Of a stretch of DNA of 64,000 nucleotides, positions 54,280 to 63,520 are shown one piece after another; positions within the stretch are counted from its first letter, which is position 1; each line of letters begins with the position of its first letter. A program made the translations under genes and the position numbers. Below the pieces are notes generated by a model. That model worked only from the letters and a program-made list of their open reading frames with translations, searched no databases and was not told the DNA's origin. The stretch comes from Terriglobus albidus (GTDB lineage Bacteria > Acidobacteriota > Terriglobia > Terriglobales > Acidobacteriaceae). The stretch is from NCBI RefSeq assembly GCF_008000815.1, contig NZ_CP042806.1:2294001-2358000 (forward strand). The letters are read 5' to 3'.

Positions 54280-57030
54280 GTGACCACTAAGGAAATCATC
54301 GATCGCATCTTCAAAGAACCTGGTATCAAATACGAGCTCACCGAGTTTGAGAATCTCGGAAAGCCGATCCACGAAATCCTGACGATCTATCCAAAGGCTG
54401 CCACAACCGGAAAAGACGCCGGCAAGAGCAAGTATTACCTGAAGAGCTTCATACCGTTTTCAACCGGCAATGAAGAAGTGCCGGTTTATATCGAGGGTGG
54501 CAAATCGGCACCTGAAGAGATTGTGCGGCAGCTCTGGATATATAAGCTCACCCATCAGTACCTCTACAAGATTGAAGAAATCGATTTGGAGAAAGGTGTA
54601 CAGTTTGGCACGGAGGTGGGGACAAAAGCGGCAGACATTATCGTCTACACCGACCCAACAAAGCTTACGCCAAAAATCATCGTCGAGTGCAAAAAGCCAA
54701 AGCGCAAGGACGGGATAGAGCAGCTCAAAAGCTACATGAACGCCAAAGGTGCGCCGGTGGCTGTTTGGTCCAATGGCGCAGACAGCATCATTCTGTACCG
54801 TCCGTACCCAGCGCAGTTTGACGATACGCTCTTCGATATTCCCAAGCGCGGTCAAGAGCCTAAGGACGTACTCGAGGCCAGCAAGACGCTACTCCAATTA
54901 AAGCGTGACTTCAATTTCAAAAAAATCATTCAGGACCTTGAAGAATTGGTGTTGGCCGACAGCGGCAAGGATGAATTCAATGAAATCTTCAAGCTCATCT
55001 TTGCCAAGATTTGGGACGAGAAGGAAGCTCTGGAGAAACGACCCAACAAAGTAGTCGAGTTTCGCAAGGCCATCGACCCGGATATTACCTACGATCGGAT
55101 TAACAATCTGTTCCATAAGGCATGCGAAGAGTGGCCGGGCATTTTCAAGGAAGGGGATGACATTGACCTGGCCAAGCGCCATCTGCAGATTTGCGTTGGA
55201 CCCATCGAAGGCGTGCGTTTGATGGGTTCGAACCTACGCATCATGGACGATGCCTTCGAGTACCTGCTCCCGACAGAGGCCAAGAAAAAGAAGGGCCAAT
55301 TCTTTACGCCTCGCCATGTGGTGGAGATGTGCGTGCGCATGCTCAATCCAAAGCGAAACGAGTATGTTATGGACCCTGCCTGCGGCTCCGGCGGCTTCCT
55401 CCTGCATGCCATGGATTGGTGCTACCCCGCAAACGATAACGAGCAACGAGAGACGAGAAAGCACAAGTACGCCTCGAAATACCTATGGGGCATCGACTTT
55501 GAGCAGCGCGCCGCAAAGACCTCACGCTCACTCATGCTGATTGCGGGGGATGGCCACACTAACATCTTTGGCCCGGATGTCAGCAGCCTTGACCCGAGAA
55601 CATGGTACGAGAGTGCCTCGGGGCAGCAACTCATGCAAGGTCTGAGACAGGCAAAGCTAACCGCGAAGAAGATCCCCGAGAACGAGACCCTCAAGGACGA
55701 CGACAAGGCGTGGGAATACTTCGTGGATCTGAAATTTGATGTCGTTCTTGCGAACCCGCCGTTCGCCGGTGAGATGAAGGATCGCAAGATGCTTGTGCAC
55801 TACGATCTAGCCAAACCGGCTTTAAAACGAGCGGGCGACGACAAAGCTCCCAAGGAAGAGCGCGATGTGCTTTTTATCGAGCGCATCCTGAAAATGCTCA
55901 AGCCAGGTGGGCGGGCCGCGATTGTGTTGCCTCAAAGCAAATTCAATAACTCCTCCCTGGCCTTCATTCGAGAGTGGATTCTGAAAAGGGCCAGGCTTCT
56001 GGCAGTGATCGGTCTCCACCCCAACACCTTTAAGCCGCATACGGGGACCAAGACGTCGGTCCTGTTCATTCAGAGGCATACTCAGGCCCAGCTCGATCAA
56101 ATTTCCGCAGTTCATGACCAGGTGGCGATCACATCTCCCGACTACGAATCCGAAATCAGAAAATTGCTTGAGGATCATGTGGCTTCGGCCGATGTCCCCG
56201 ACGAAGCTATCCCGGAGCCGATTGCGGACCTCATTGTCGAGCGCCTGAGTGAGCCCGAGCCGGATAGTGAAGAAGCGCTCGACGATCAAAGTCAAGGCGA
56301 AAACGGCGAAAAGGAAGACGAGACCTCTGCCAGAGGGGAAGATCTCGGAGCAATCGCAGAGGAGAAGGTGAGCAGACTCAAGGGCGCGCTACTCAGCGCC
56401 AAGCAGAAGCTCATCGACCTCGACAGCGATGCTGAAGCGCTAGCCCGAAAGAACAGGCAGGAAGTCGATGCAATCGCGAAGACGTGGAAGGGCACCAAGA
56501 CCGAGCTGAACGTGCATTTGAAGCCCATGAAAGCGAAGCTCAAAGCGACAGTTGCCAAGCAGAAAGAAAGCCAGAAGGAAACGCAGAAAGCTATCAAGGC
56601 TGAAATTAAGGTACTGGAGAGGCAGATTCCGCAGGCTGAGATCGACTTGAAGCTCCTCAGCAATCGCGGCAAGTTGACGTTGATCCTGGAAGACGCAGAC
56701 CTACTTGGCGCACTCAAAGAGCGCTGGATCGCTGCTGAGGTAGCCAAGCAACTGGACTACCCTATCTTCATGGCAGTAAGCGAGCGCGGAGGAAAGGACA
56801 CATCGGGAGACTACCAATATGTTCTAGACGAGCTGGGTAGCTTGGTGGAATTTCCAAACGACCATCCGCAAGAAGGACAGCTCATCGTGAATCAAGACCT
56901 TGTGAACTACGACTTGGCAGCAGCGGACCTCGCTAATGCGGCTACCATCCCAGATGACAAACGTTGTGTCGCAGAGGAGTTCGTCCTTTTCGCTCAAGTG
57001 CAGAACCTAAGCTTCTGGAGTAACGAGTAA
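54280..57030 (+). CDS. N6-adenine DNA methylase (HsdM-like) with N-terminal HsdR_N-type nuclease domain and C-terminal coiled coil
   Basis: A GTG start gives 916 residues. Residues about 60-185 resemble the type I restriction R_N nuclease fold: GTKAADIIVYTD, KIIVECKKPKRKDGIEQLKS and GAPVAVWSNG, with the Asp and the E-x-K of PD-(D/E)xK. The methylase part (about 240-640) has the HsdM-like FTPRHVVEMCVRM, SAM motif DPACGSGGF near 364-372 and the catalytic NPPF at about 491-494. Residues about 690-810 are a charged coiled coil, followed by a small C-terminal domain. It overlaps the HsdS gene by one base. With HsdS it should methylate adenine at a specific site. Whether the nuclease domain cuts is unknown. 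Confidence 0.85.
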   Translation: MTTKEIIDRIFKEPGIKYELTEFENLGKPIHEILTIYPKAATTGKDAGKSKYYLKSFIPFSTGNEEVPVYIEGGKSAPEEIVRQLWIYKLTHQYLYKIEEIDLEKGVQFGTEVGTKAADIIVYTDPTKLTPKIIVECKKPKRKDGIEQLKSYMNAKGAPVAVWSNGADSIILYRPYPAQFDDTLFDIPKRGQEPKDVLEASKTLLQLKRDFNFKKIIQDLEELVLADSGKDEFNEIFKLIFAKIWDEKEALEKRPNKVVEFRKAIDPDITYDRINNLFHKACEEWPGIFKEGDDIDLAKRHLQICVGPIEGVRLMGSNLRIMDDAFEYLLPTEAKKKKGQFFTPRHVVEMCVRMLNPKRNEYVMDPACGSGGFLLHAMDWCYPANDNEQRETRKHKYASKYLWGIDFEQRAAKTSRSLMLIAGDGHTNIFGPDVSSLDPRTWYESASGQQLMQGLRQAKLTAKKIPENETLKDDDKAWEYFVDLKFDVVLANPPFAGEMKDRKMLVHYDLAKPALKRAGDDKAPKEERDVLFIERILKMLKPGGRAAIVLPQSKFNNSSLAFIREWILKRARLLAVIGLHPNTFKPHTGTKTSVLFIQRHTQAQLDQISAVHDQVAITSPDYESEIRKLLEDHVASADVPDEAIPEPIADLIVERLSEPEPDSEEALDDQSQGENGEKEDETSARGEDLGAIAEEKVSRLKGALLSAKQKLIDLDSDAEALARKNRQEVDAIAKTWKGTKTELNVHLKPMKAKLKATVAKQKESQKETQKAIKAEIKVLERQIPQAEIDLKLLSNRGKLTLILEDADLLGALKERWIAAEVAKQLDYPIFMAVSERGGKDTSGDYQYVLDELGSLVEFPNDHPQEGQLIVNQDLVNYDLAAADLANAATIPDDKRCVAEEFVLFAQVQNLSFWSNE

Positions 57031-58418
57031 TGGCCACTATTTCGTTTGTGTCTCATTCACGACTAGGCCGTTATAAAACGCTCGCTGCAGAGTATTATCA
57101 GCCGCACTTCATGTGTGCTGAACAAATGGTTGAGAAACTAGGAAAGCACTGCTTTCCTCTAAAGGCTTGTACAAAGAGTGCTTACCCTATCACGTACGGT
57201 GTTCTGAAACCCAGGCAGGTTGACACCAGCACTTTTCGACTAGCACGTATTCAGAACGCTGAGGCTGTATTCGTATTTGGGGACGATCTCCCGCCGATAA
57301 GCGCCGTTCAGTTCGAGGAGTATCGACGATCGGAAGTGCGTCTCGGTGACATCATCATCGCTATTGGAGGAAATATTGGTCCTCTCGGAATCATCTCTGA
57401 CTCCGCAAGTTGCCGACTTAATATCAACCGTCATTTGGCGCGAATCTCGCCTGAGGAAAGGGTGGTGGACGGGTACTATCTAGTGGCCTACCTAGCATCG
57501 CCCGTAAGTCGGGCCCTATTGGATCGAGAGGTTCGAGGTGCAGTTCAAGCAGGCATAAACATTGCCGATCTAAAACTTCATCCAGTCTTCTTACCTGATC
57601 CGGAGACCCAGCGCGTTATTGGGGATCTTGTCCGCGCTGGAGAGCGGGCGCTTAAGAATTCACGCCTAGCACACTCCAGTGCAAAACAACTGCTTGAGGA
57701 AGAGATCGGTGTGAACAGACTCATGTTCAGAAGGTCTAGAGGTTACACCGTTCTCTCTTCCGATCTCGCGAGCTCGAGGCGATCCGATGCCGAATATTAC
57801 AACCCTGCGACGCGTGAGGTCATAAGGAGAATCACTGCGAAGCAGCATACTAGAGTGCGTGATTCCTTTGACGTTACGAGTGGGTTCCCGTGGAATAGCG
57901 CCAAGTTTCTGCCAGATAACTCCGGAGAACCCGTAGTCAGAATTAGGAATATTAAGCCTGATCACATTATTCCAGATGAGCTGACGAGCATTGACCCTTC
58001 CTACGCGAATTCGATCGGGGCCGCAAAAGCCCAGAAGGGGGACGTCGTAGTCGGAATGGATGGAATCAAATACTTCTACGCGAGCCTGCTGGAAGGGACT
58101 GCCTACGTCAACCAACGGGTTTGCCATCTTTCGCGGCGTGCCTCGGGTACAATCTCGCCCGAATACGCAGCGTTTATGATCAACAGTTCCATCGGTCAGG
58201 CTCAACTTATGCGTGACATGACGGTGGCCACCACAGTTGGGCACATCACCAATAGAGACGTGTCGAGACTCGTGATTCCTACAGTGTCGCGAGCTTTCCA
58301 CGACAAGGTTACAGGGTTGATACGCGAGTCCATCGATGGCAAGGAAGAAGCCAAGCGTCTGCTTACTCAGGCCAATGTACGAATCGAGCAAATCATCAAG
58401 GAGGCCGAACAACCATGA
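57030..58418 (+). CDS. HsdS-like target-recognition subunit
   Basis: The 462-residue protein has two target-recognition domains, each followed by a helix. Typical phrases include RLGDIIIAIGGNIGPLGIIS and GDVVVGMDGIKYFYASLLEG, the AQKGDVVVGM-type strand of HsdS, and the closing helix KVTGLIRESIDGKEEAKRLL. It would give DNA sequence specificity to the upstream methylase. Its last four bases overlap the start of the small gene (ATGA). Confidence 0.82.
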   Translation: MATISFVSHSRLGRYKTLAAEYYQPHFMCAEQMVEKLGKHCFPLKACTKSAYPITYGVLKPRQVDTSTFRLARIQNAEAVFVFGDDLPPISAVQFEEYRRSEVRLGDIIIAIGGNIGPLGIISDSASCRLNINRHLARISPEERVVDGYYLVAYLASPVSRALLDREVRGAVQAGINIADLKLHPVFLPDPETQRVIGDLVRAGERALKNSRLAHSSAKQLLEEEIGVNRLMFRRSRGYTVLSSDLASSRRSDAEYYNPATREVIRRITAKQHTRVRDSFDVTSGFPWNSAKFLPDNSGEPVVRIRNIKPDHIIPDELTSIDPSYANSIGAAKAQKGDVVVGMDGIKYFYASLLEGTAYVNQRVCHLSRRASGTISPEYAAFMINSSIGQAQLMRDMTVATTVGHITNRDVSRLVIPTVSRAFHDKVTGLIRESIDGKEEAKRLLTQANVRIEQIIKEAEQP

Positions 58419-58591
58419 ATCTGTCGACTGAAGACACTGCATTGCTGGAAGAGCTATGTCACCAGCACGGCATCAGCTCAGATAAGGTACTGAAACTACT
58501 GGAAGCAGTGCGTGAGTACGAGTTTAAGGATCGGCGCACCGGAGTCTACGACGCTCTACGCGAGATCCTGAAGAGTAAAACGTCACAATAA
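58415..58591 (+). CDS. 58-residue helical protein of the modification operon
   Basis: ATG 58415 overlaps the hsdS stop, with AGGAGG just upstream. The protein is MNLSTEDTALLEELCHQHGI, then SSDKVLKLLEAVREYEF, then RTGVYDALREILKSKTSQ. It is mostly helical and ends with a conserved-looking basic R-x-G-x-Y-x-x-L-x-x-I-L segment. Its place between specificity subunit and ATPases suggests an adaptor. Similar short proteins are known next to DNA-modification systems; I infer the role only from position. Confidence 0.75.
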   Translation: MNLSTEDTALLEELCHQHGISSDKVLKLLEAVREYEFKDRRTGVYDALREILKSKTSQ

Positions 58592-58605
58592 TCGGGACAG
58601 GCAGA

Positions 58606-59268
58606 ATGACCGACACAGGCGAAATCGAACGCTTCGCAAGAGATCCACGAATTCTAGTGCAGGTCTGCCGTGGTGTGATCGAACGGTTGGATACAAGTTC
58701 GGATAGCGCAGCTATCGCGGAGCAGGAGGCGCAGCTGCGCGCGATTGCAAGGGCCGTGGAGCAGCTCGAGAAATCGCGCGTTGCAGTACCTGACCCTCTG
58801 CGGGCCGAAAAGACTCGACTGGCTGTGTCTTTGGCTGTTCAAGCCGATGCTAAACAGGCGCTTACTCAATTAGCCGACGACTTCCAGGACATCTTGAATG
58901 ATTTAAGAGATCGGCTCGGTTTTCGCGCAACGGTGCCAGAACCAAAACAGTCCAAACCCGCCGGTAAGCGTGCAAGAACCCCGAAAGCAACAAGACTGCC
59001 GAAGACTCCACATATTATCCTGCGTGAGCACATTTTGCTGGCGTTGAAGAAGTTAGGTGGTAAGGCGCGGATGTCTGACGTGATGGACGAAATGAGCAAG
59101 CAGCTCGAAGGAAAACTGTTGCCCGGCGACTTAGCATTGCGTCAGGACGGTAAGAGTATTGCCTGGAAAAACAACGCCCAATGGGAACGGCTCAGAATGC
59201 GCCAGGATGGGATTCTGCGAGATGACTCGCCGTCAGGCATCTGGGAGCTTATCAAGGAGCGCAAATGA
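58606..59268 (+). CDS. Winged-helix (Mrr_N-like) protein of the modification operon
   Basis: The 220-residue protein has a helical, probably coiled-coil N-terminal part (about 1-105). A basic linker (PAGKRARTPKATRLPKTP) precedes a C-terminal winged-helix domain of about 85 residues with HIILREHILLALKKLGGKAR, MSDVMDEMSKQLEG, and NAQWERLRMRQDGILRDDSP. This C-terminal domain resembles the N-terminal DNA-binding domain of Mrr endonucleases; no nuclease domain follows. Four bases overlap the next gene. Likely a DNA-binding or regulatory component. Confidence 0.7.
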   Translation: MTDTGEIERFARDPRILVQVCRGVIERLDTSSDSAAIAEQEAQLRAIARAVEQLEKSRVAVPDPLRAEKTRLAVSLAVQADAKQALTQLADDFQDILNDLRDRLGFRATVPEPKQSKPAGKRARTPKATRLPKTPHIILREHILLALKKLGGKARMSDVMDEMSKQLEGKLLPGDLALRQDGKSIAWKNNAQWERLRMRQDGILRDDSPSGIWELIKERK

Positions 59269-61265
59269 GATTTCGTAAGCTGACAATTGAGAACTACAAA
59301 TCCTTTCAGTTTCCAAGCGAGATCCTTTTTCCGGTAGGAGAAGATGGCAGGACCATCTTCTTGATCGGGGGAATGAATGGGGCCGGCAAGACCTCGATCA
59401 TGGAGGCCGTGACTTTCTGCCTCTATGGCGGTAAGGCTGACGAAATCTATCGCAACATTAACCGTCGTGAGAAGGCCAAAGGGAATGCCAATGTTGCATT
59501 CGAGATGGTAATCGAGATGGATGATCTCTCGGAGCTGGTCGTGAAGCGCTCTTGGACGGCAGGCGCGGCCAGCGATCCTAAGCCGCGTGATCTGACGGAG
59601 CGGCTTGTCGTTGTGCGTGACGGCAAACGGGTATCAGTGCAGAACCAGGAGATTTGGCAGGATTTCATCCGGGCGGCGATCCCGCCTGGGATCACGCAGT
59701 TTTTCTTCTTCGATGGCGAAAAGATCCAAGAGATTGCGGCAGATGATCACTCCGAGGTTCGGCTAAAGTCCTCGCTAGAGGCGGCTCTCGGGATACAGTT
59801 CATCAACCGGCTGGCCGCTGACATTGTCTACATAAAGCAACAAGAACGGCAGGGCTTTGTGGAGATCTCGGATGAGGACTTGGAATTCAAGCAGAGCGAA
59901 CTGAAGAGAGAGAGGAGCAAGCTGGCCCGAAAGCATCAGGAACGAGATGGCTTGCGCACGGAACTGGAGTCCTTCAAAACACAGCTGGAAGAAGCCAAGA
60001 AGCGATTCGAAGCCACATTTCACGCGGCACCAGAGTCGCGTGAGGCAATGCGCGAACAGGAAAAGAAACGGGTGTTGACTGCCAACCGTCTCGCGCAAAT
60101 TGAAAGTGAGATCAGCAGCCTCTGTGAGAAGGCCCTCCCGTTCAGCCTCGCAGGAAAACTATTCAGCGGAATCAGGCGGCAAATTGAAGCCGAGCGCGAA
60201 TCGGCTACGGGAGAAGCCATCAAGGAGAACGCTTCCAATCTGGCGAAGCGAATCGTCAGGGTAGTCGAAGAACCGGAGCCAATCTATACAGAAAAGTTGT
60301 CCGACGAGCGGATGGCCGAGTTGGAGCGACGCATCTTTCGCCTACTAAAAGAGGGCGACCCACGAAGCAATGTAGCCAAAGTGCTGGACCTCTCGGATCG
60401 CGACGCGGCGCGGGTGCTAAACCGGATGGAGTCTCTTGAAAGTAGTGACGTATTCCTATTGAAGCCCTTGCTCGAGGAAGCCCGTGGCCTGGAAGCCCAA
60501 ATCCGCCACCTGGAGGGTCTCCCTCAGGGAGGATCGCTACCCTCGACAGAACGCGAACTCTTTGATCAGTTACAGGGAGAAATGGAGAGCTGTTCGACTC
60601 AGATCGGGCGCAAAACTGAACAGTTGCGATTGCTCGAAGAGAGCATCCTTGGGATGGACAAGCGCATCGCTGACATCGAGATCGAAATTGAAAAGCTCTA
60701 TGAGAAGCATCACATCTCAAGAGATAAAGCTGACTTCATCGAGGAATGCGACGCCATCGCGAGTGTGTTGAACCAATTTATCGTCCGACTGCGTAAGAAC
60801 AAGGTGCATCTGCTCCAAGAGAAAACGTTCGAAATGTACCGACTTCTCTCCAGCCGTAGCGGCCTAATCAAAGACATCACGATCGACGACAAAACATATG
60901 AGGTTCGAATCACTGATCGCAATGGTCACGAGATTAGGAAGTCCGCACTATCCGCCGGAGAAAAGGAAGTGTTTGCGGTTTCCCTTTTATGGGGCCTTGC
61001 ACAGACTAGCGAATTGAAGCTTCCGATCATCATCGATACGCCTTTATCGCGTTTGGACAGCACGCACCGCGACAATATTGTGAACAATTATTTCCCGAAT
61101 GCAGGTGAGCAGGTCATCATTCTCTCCACAGACACGGAAATTGATAGCAACTATTATCGTTCCTTGAAACCGCGGCTGAGTGGTGCCGGAAGTTTGGAGT
61201 TTGACCAAAGACAAGAATTGACTACTTTCCGACAAGGCTACTTTTGGGAGAGAAACAATGGCTGA
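59265..61265 (+). CDS. DndD-like SMC/RecF-type ATPase
   Basis: The 666-residue length and layout match DndD. The Walker A is GGMNGAGKTS near 35-44, with the family phrase TQFFFFDGEKIQEIA near 145-160. A long coiled coil (about 200-550) is broken by a conserved centre. The C-terminal half-site has SAGEKEVFAVSLLWGL (ABC signature), Walker B LPIIIDTPLSRLD and the switch His region LSTDTEID. In Dnd systems DndD hydrolyses ATP and may alter DNA for sulfur insertion; no cysteine desulfurase or DndC is present here. It overlaps the previous gene by four and the next by eight bases. Confidence 0.85.
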   Translation: MRFRKLTIENYKSFQFPSEILFPVGEDGRTIFLIGGMNGAGKTSIMEAVTFCLYGGKADEIYRNINRREKAKGNANVAFEMVIEMDDLSELVVKRSWTAGAASDPKPRDLTERLVVVRDGKRVSVQNQEIWQDFIRAAIPPGITQFFFFDGEKIQEIAADDHSEVRLKSSLEAALGIQFINRLAADIVYIKQQERQGFVEISDEDLEFKQSELKRERSKLARKHQERDGLRTELESFKTQLEEAKKRFEATFHAAPESREAMREQEKKRVLTANRLAQIESEISSLCEKALPFSLAGKLFSGIRRQIEAERESATGEAIKENASNLAKRIVRVVEEPEPIYTEKLSDERMAELERRIFRLLKEGDPRSNVAKVLDLSDRDAARVLNRMESLESSDVFLLKPLLEEARGLEAQIRHLEGLPQGGSLPSTERELFDQLQGEMESCSTQIGRKTEQLRLLEESILGMDKRIADIEIEIEKLYEKHHISRDKADFIEECDAIASVLNQFIVRLRKNKVHLLQEKTFEMYRLLSSRSGLIKDITIDDKTYEVRITDRNGHEIRKSALSAGEKEVFAVSLLWGLAQTSELKLPIIIDTPLSRLDSTHRDNIVNNYFPNAGEQVIILSTDTEIDSNYYRSLKPRLSGAGSLEFDQRQELTTFRQGYFWERNNG

Positions 61266-62787
61266 TCGACTCTATACGTCAGACGAAGCCGACGAGGTGC
61301 TCAGCGCACTGCGCTTCGAAACTAAGCTTGAAAAAGCAGTACTTGCTCGGATTGCCTTCGCGCTCTCATTGGTCAAACAAGGCGTGGGTGTGCCAGTAAG
61401 CCTTAGCTTTGGTGGAGCTGAGATGAAGAGGCCGACGTTCGTCGGAGAGGATGAGGTTTTTCTCCGTGCACTGATTGCCCACATATATGGACAGCGAGAG
61501 TTCAGCGAGGACGAGTTCTTTTCAAATCGTTCAATCGTAAAAAACCACATAGACAGTGGTACGGCATTACTGGCACAGATGTTTCAAGAGGCTGGGCGAA
61601 GCGGCGAGGGGCTGATTCGTCGCCTGGTGGACGAAGTGGAGTTCTCAGGTTGTCGCGAACAACTCGGCGGTAGACTGGACATCTTCATTGGTCGTACGTT
61701 GCTTCAACGGGCTGAGTTGGTTATGGAATTGAACAATACGGTCAAGCATGCAAATTCTCATCTCGCCATCATGGGAAAACCTGGTGTTGGAAAGACCCAG
61801 TTCTTGCTAAAGATTTTGGCCGACATCAGGATCCAGTCAAATTATCAAACGAATTTTATCTACTTCGACTATAAGGGTGATGTCATAGAGAACCAGCGCT
61901 TTCTGGAACTGGCACGTGTTCAGCCATTTCGTCTTTTGCAAGGTGGCCAATCCCTCCCGATCAATCCATTTATTCTGCCGGCATACGACGAGCAGACGAT
62001 CAATGTGTCTGCCCGCGAAAAGGCGGAGAGCTTCGCGTCGATCAACAGTAAGCTCGGAGTGGTCCAGAAGGGTGCTCTGACTGAGGCAATTCGGGCTGCT
62101 TACGCCAAGCGGGCCGGATCGGCTTCGTCATTTCCCGATTTTCCAGATGTTCTTGAAGTTGCGATGGCGTCTTACGAGCAAGATGGAAAGAGGGACGACA
62201 GCCTGATCGAGGTTTTGCGAGACCTCTCCGATTTTGATTTATTCTGGCGCCACGGCAATGAGACGGCACCGCTCGACCGTTTGGCCAATCGCACGATGCT
62301 GATTGATGTACACGCTATGCCAGTCTTGAAGGAGTTGGTTGCTTATCTTGTAATCGAGCGACTTTACAAGGAAATGGCCACATTGCCAGACAGCCCTGTC
62401 ACTGAGGATCGGCGAACAATTCGGACCATCCTCGTAATTGATGAGGCTCATAATTACCTGGGTCAGAAGAACATATTCCTGCAAAGAATCATTCGTGAAG
62501 GGCGCTCAAAGGGCGTCGTTGTCTTCTTCGCCAGCCAGTCGCCAAACGACTATCAACAGAAGTTTTTCAATTTCCAAGAATTGCTTGAGTTTGCATACAT
62601 ATTTCAGTGTGATGGCGTTTCGGCAGGTTCTGTTCAAGACATTCTCGGATGCAGCGCTAAGGCGGCAAAGGATCTGCAGACTGAGATCGCGCGATTGGAG
62701 CCTTGGCAAGTCATTACACGCAGTCAAGCCAAGACCGAGCAATTCGACAAGTTCGTTGCTGAGGCTTTCTACAAGAGCTACGCTTGA
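61258..62787 (+). CDS. DndE-like domain fused to HerA-type ATPase
   Basis: The 509-residue protein has two parts. Residues 1-115 resemble DndE: a helix with FETKLEKAVLARIAFALSLV, then VSLSFGGAEMKRPTF and the late KNHIDSGTALLAQMF (compare the DndE ending with H-x-x-x-G). Residues about 145-509 are a HerA/DUF87-type ATPase with Walker A MGKPGVGKTQ near 170-180, Walker B TILVIDEAHNY near 391-400 and VFFASQSPNDY as sensor. HerA-like hexamers pump or unwind DNA with a nuclease partner; in Dnd restriction this role is DptH. Placing DndE and HerA in one chain links the modification and restriction halves. The DndE match is by pattern only. Confidence 0.75.
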   Translation: MADRLYTSDEADEVLSALRFETKLEKAVLARIAFALSLVKQGVGVPVSLSFGGAEMKRPTFVGEDEVFLRALIAHIYGQREFSEDEFFSNRSIVKNHIDSGTALLAQMFQEAGRSGEGLIRRLVDEVEFSGCREQLGGRLDIFIGRTLLQRAELVMELNNTVKHANSHLAIMGKPGVGKTQFLLKILADIRIQSNYQTNFIYFDYKGDVIENQRFLELARVQPFRLLQGGQSLPINPFILPAYDEQTINVSAREKAESFASINSKLGVVQKGALTEAIRAAYAKRAGSASSFPDFPDVLEVAMASYEQDGKRDDSLIEVLRDLSDFDLFWRHGNETAPLDRLANRTMLIDVHAMPVLKELVAYLVIERLYKEMATLPDSPVTEDRRTIRTILVIDEAHNYLGQKNIFLQRIIREGRSKGVVVFFASQSPNDYQQKFFNFQELLEFAYIFQCDGVSAGSVQDILGCSAKAAKDLQTEIARLEPWQVITRSQAKTEQFDKFVAEAFYKSYA

Positions 62788-62910
62788 TCAGCGAAATTCA
62801 CGGATGAAGATGCCTTTGTCGGTGGCGAGTAAACCCCATTGGTTGTTGGATGCGGGAAGGAACTCATATTCGGCGTCGGCGGTGTTGAGGCCGGGGTCGG
62901 CGTTTTCTGG

Positions 62911-63021
62911 AGCATTTTCCCTGTTCCTGGGTATTCCGGAAGGGGCGTGCAGTGGCGTTTTCATTACGGAAAACGCCCATAGATGCGAATGCTCTGGACT
63001 ACACCTACAGGGAAAATGGCT
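62911..63021 (+). repeat. REP/MITE-like element, copy 1
   Basis: A ~110-bp unit with terminal inverted repeats AGCATTTTCCCTG and CAGGGAAAATGGCT, and an internal hairpin GGCGTTTTC-N6-GAAAACGCC. The same unit lies inverted at 63412-63520. It is inserted in a PD40 gene. Confidence 0.75.
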
Positions 63022-63411
63022 CCAGCCAGGTTCCGTTGGAGGTCTGGCGGGCGCGCCAGATGTCGTCTTTGCCGAGGCCTCCAGGACGACGGGAGCCGAA
63101 GTAGAGCCAGCCGTCAGAGGCGGGCGGGGGAACCACTCCGCTTCGTTGGAGTTCACTGGTTCAGGTAGCTTGACTGGCGTTTGCCATGTGCCCACAGTGG
63201 AGCGGATGGCGGTCCAGATGTCGAGGCCTGCGCCGGTGCTGCGTGAGGAGATGAAGTAGAGGGTGCGGCCGTCGGGGGTGAAGTGTGGGTCTGCTTCTAA
63301 ACCGGGAGCGGCGATAGGGGATTCGGTTGGAGGTTGGAGATGGTGGTCGACGCAGCGGCTGACCAGGATTCTCCAGCCGGAGAAGTCGGGTTTGCTGCGT
63401 ACGAACCAGAG

Positions 63412-63520
63412 AGCATTTTCCCTGTAGGTGTAGAGTAGGGCTTCCGCGTCTATGGGCGTTTTCCGCAATGAAAACGCCGCTGCACACCCCTTTCGGGATA
63501 CCCAGCGCAGGGAAAATGCT
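63412..63520 (-). repeat. REP/MITE-like element, copy 2 (inverted)
   Basis: The reverse complement of copy 1 with about 80-85% identity by eye. Termini AGCATTTTCCCTG (63412-63424) and CAGGGAAAATGCT (63508-63520) are perfect inverted repeats, and the internal hairpin is conserved. Confidence 0.75.

Noticed and set aside
54280-58418. Ordinary type I restriction-modification locus
   Set aside because: No HsdR helicase-translocase gene follows; the restriction-like domain is fused to the methylase and the motors are DndD- and HerA-like.
54280-62787. Complete Dnd phosphorothioation system
   Set aside because: No DndA, DndB or DndC (no cysteine desulfurase or PAPS-reductase-like sulfurtransferase) is encoded; only DndD- and DndE-like parts are visible.
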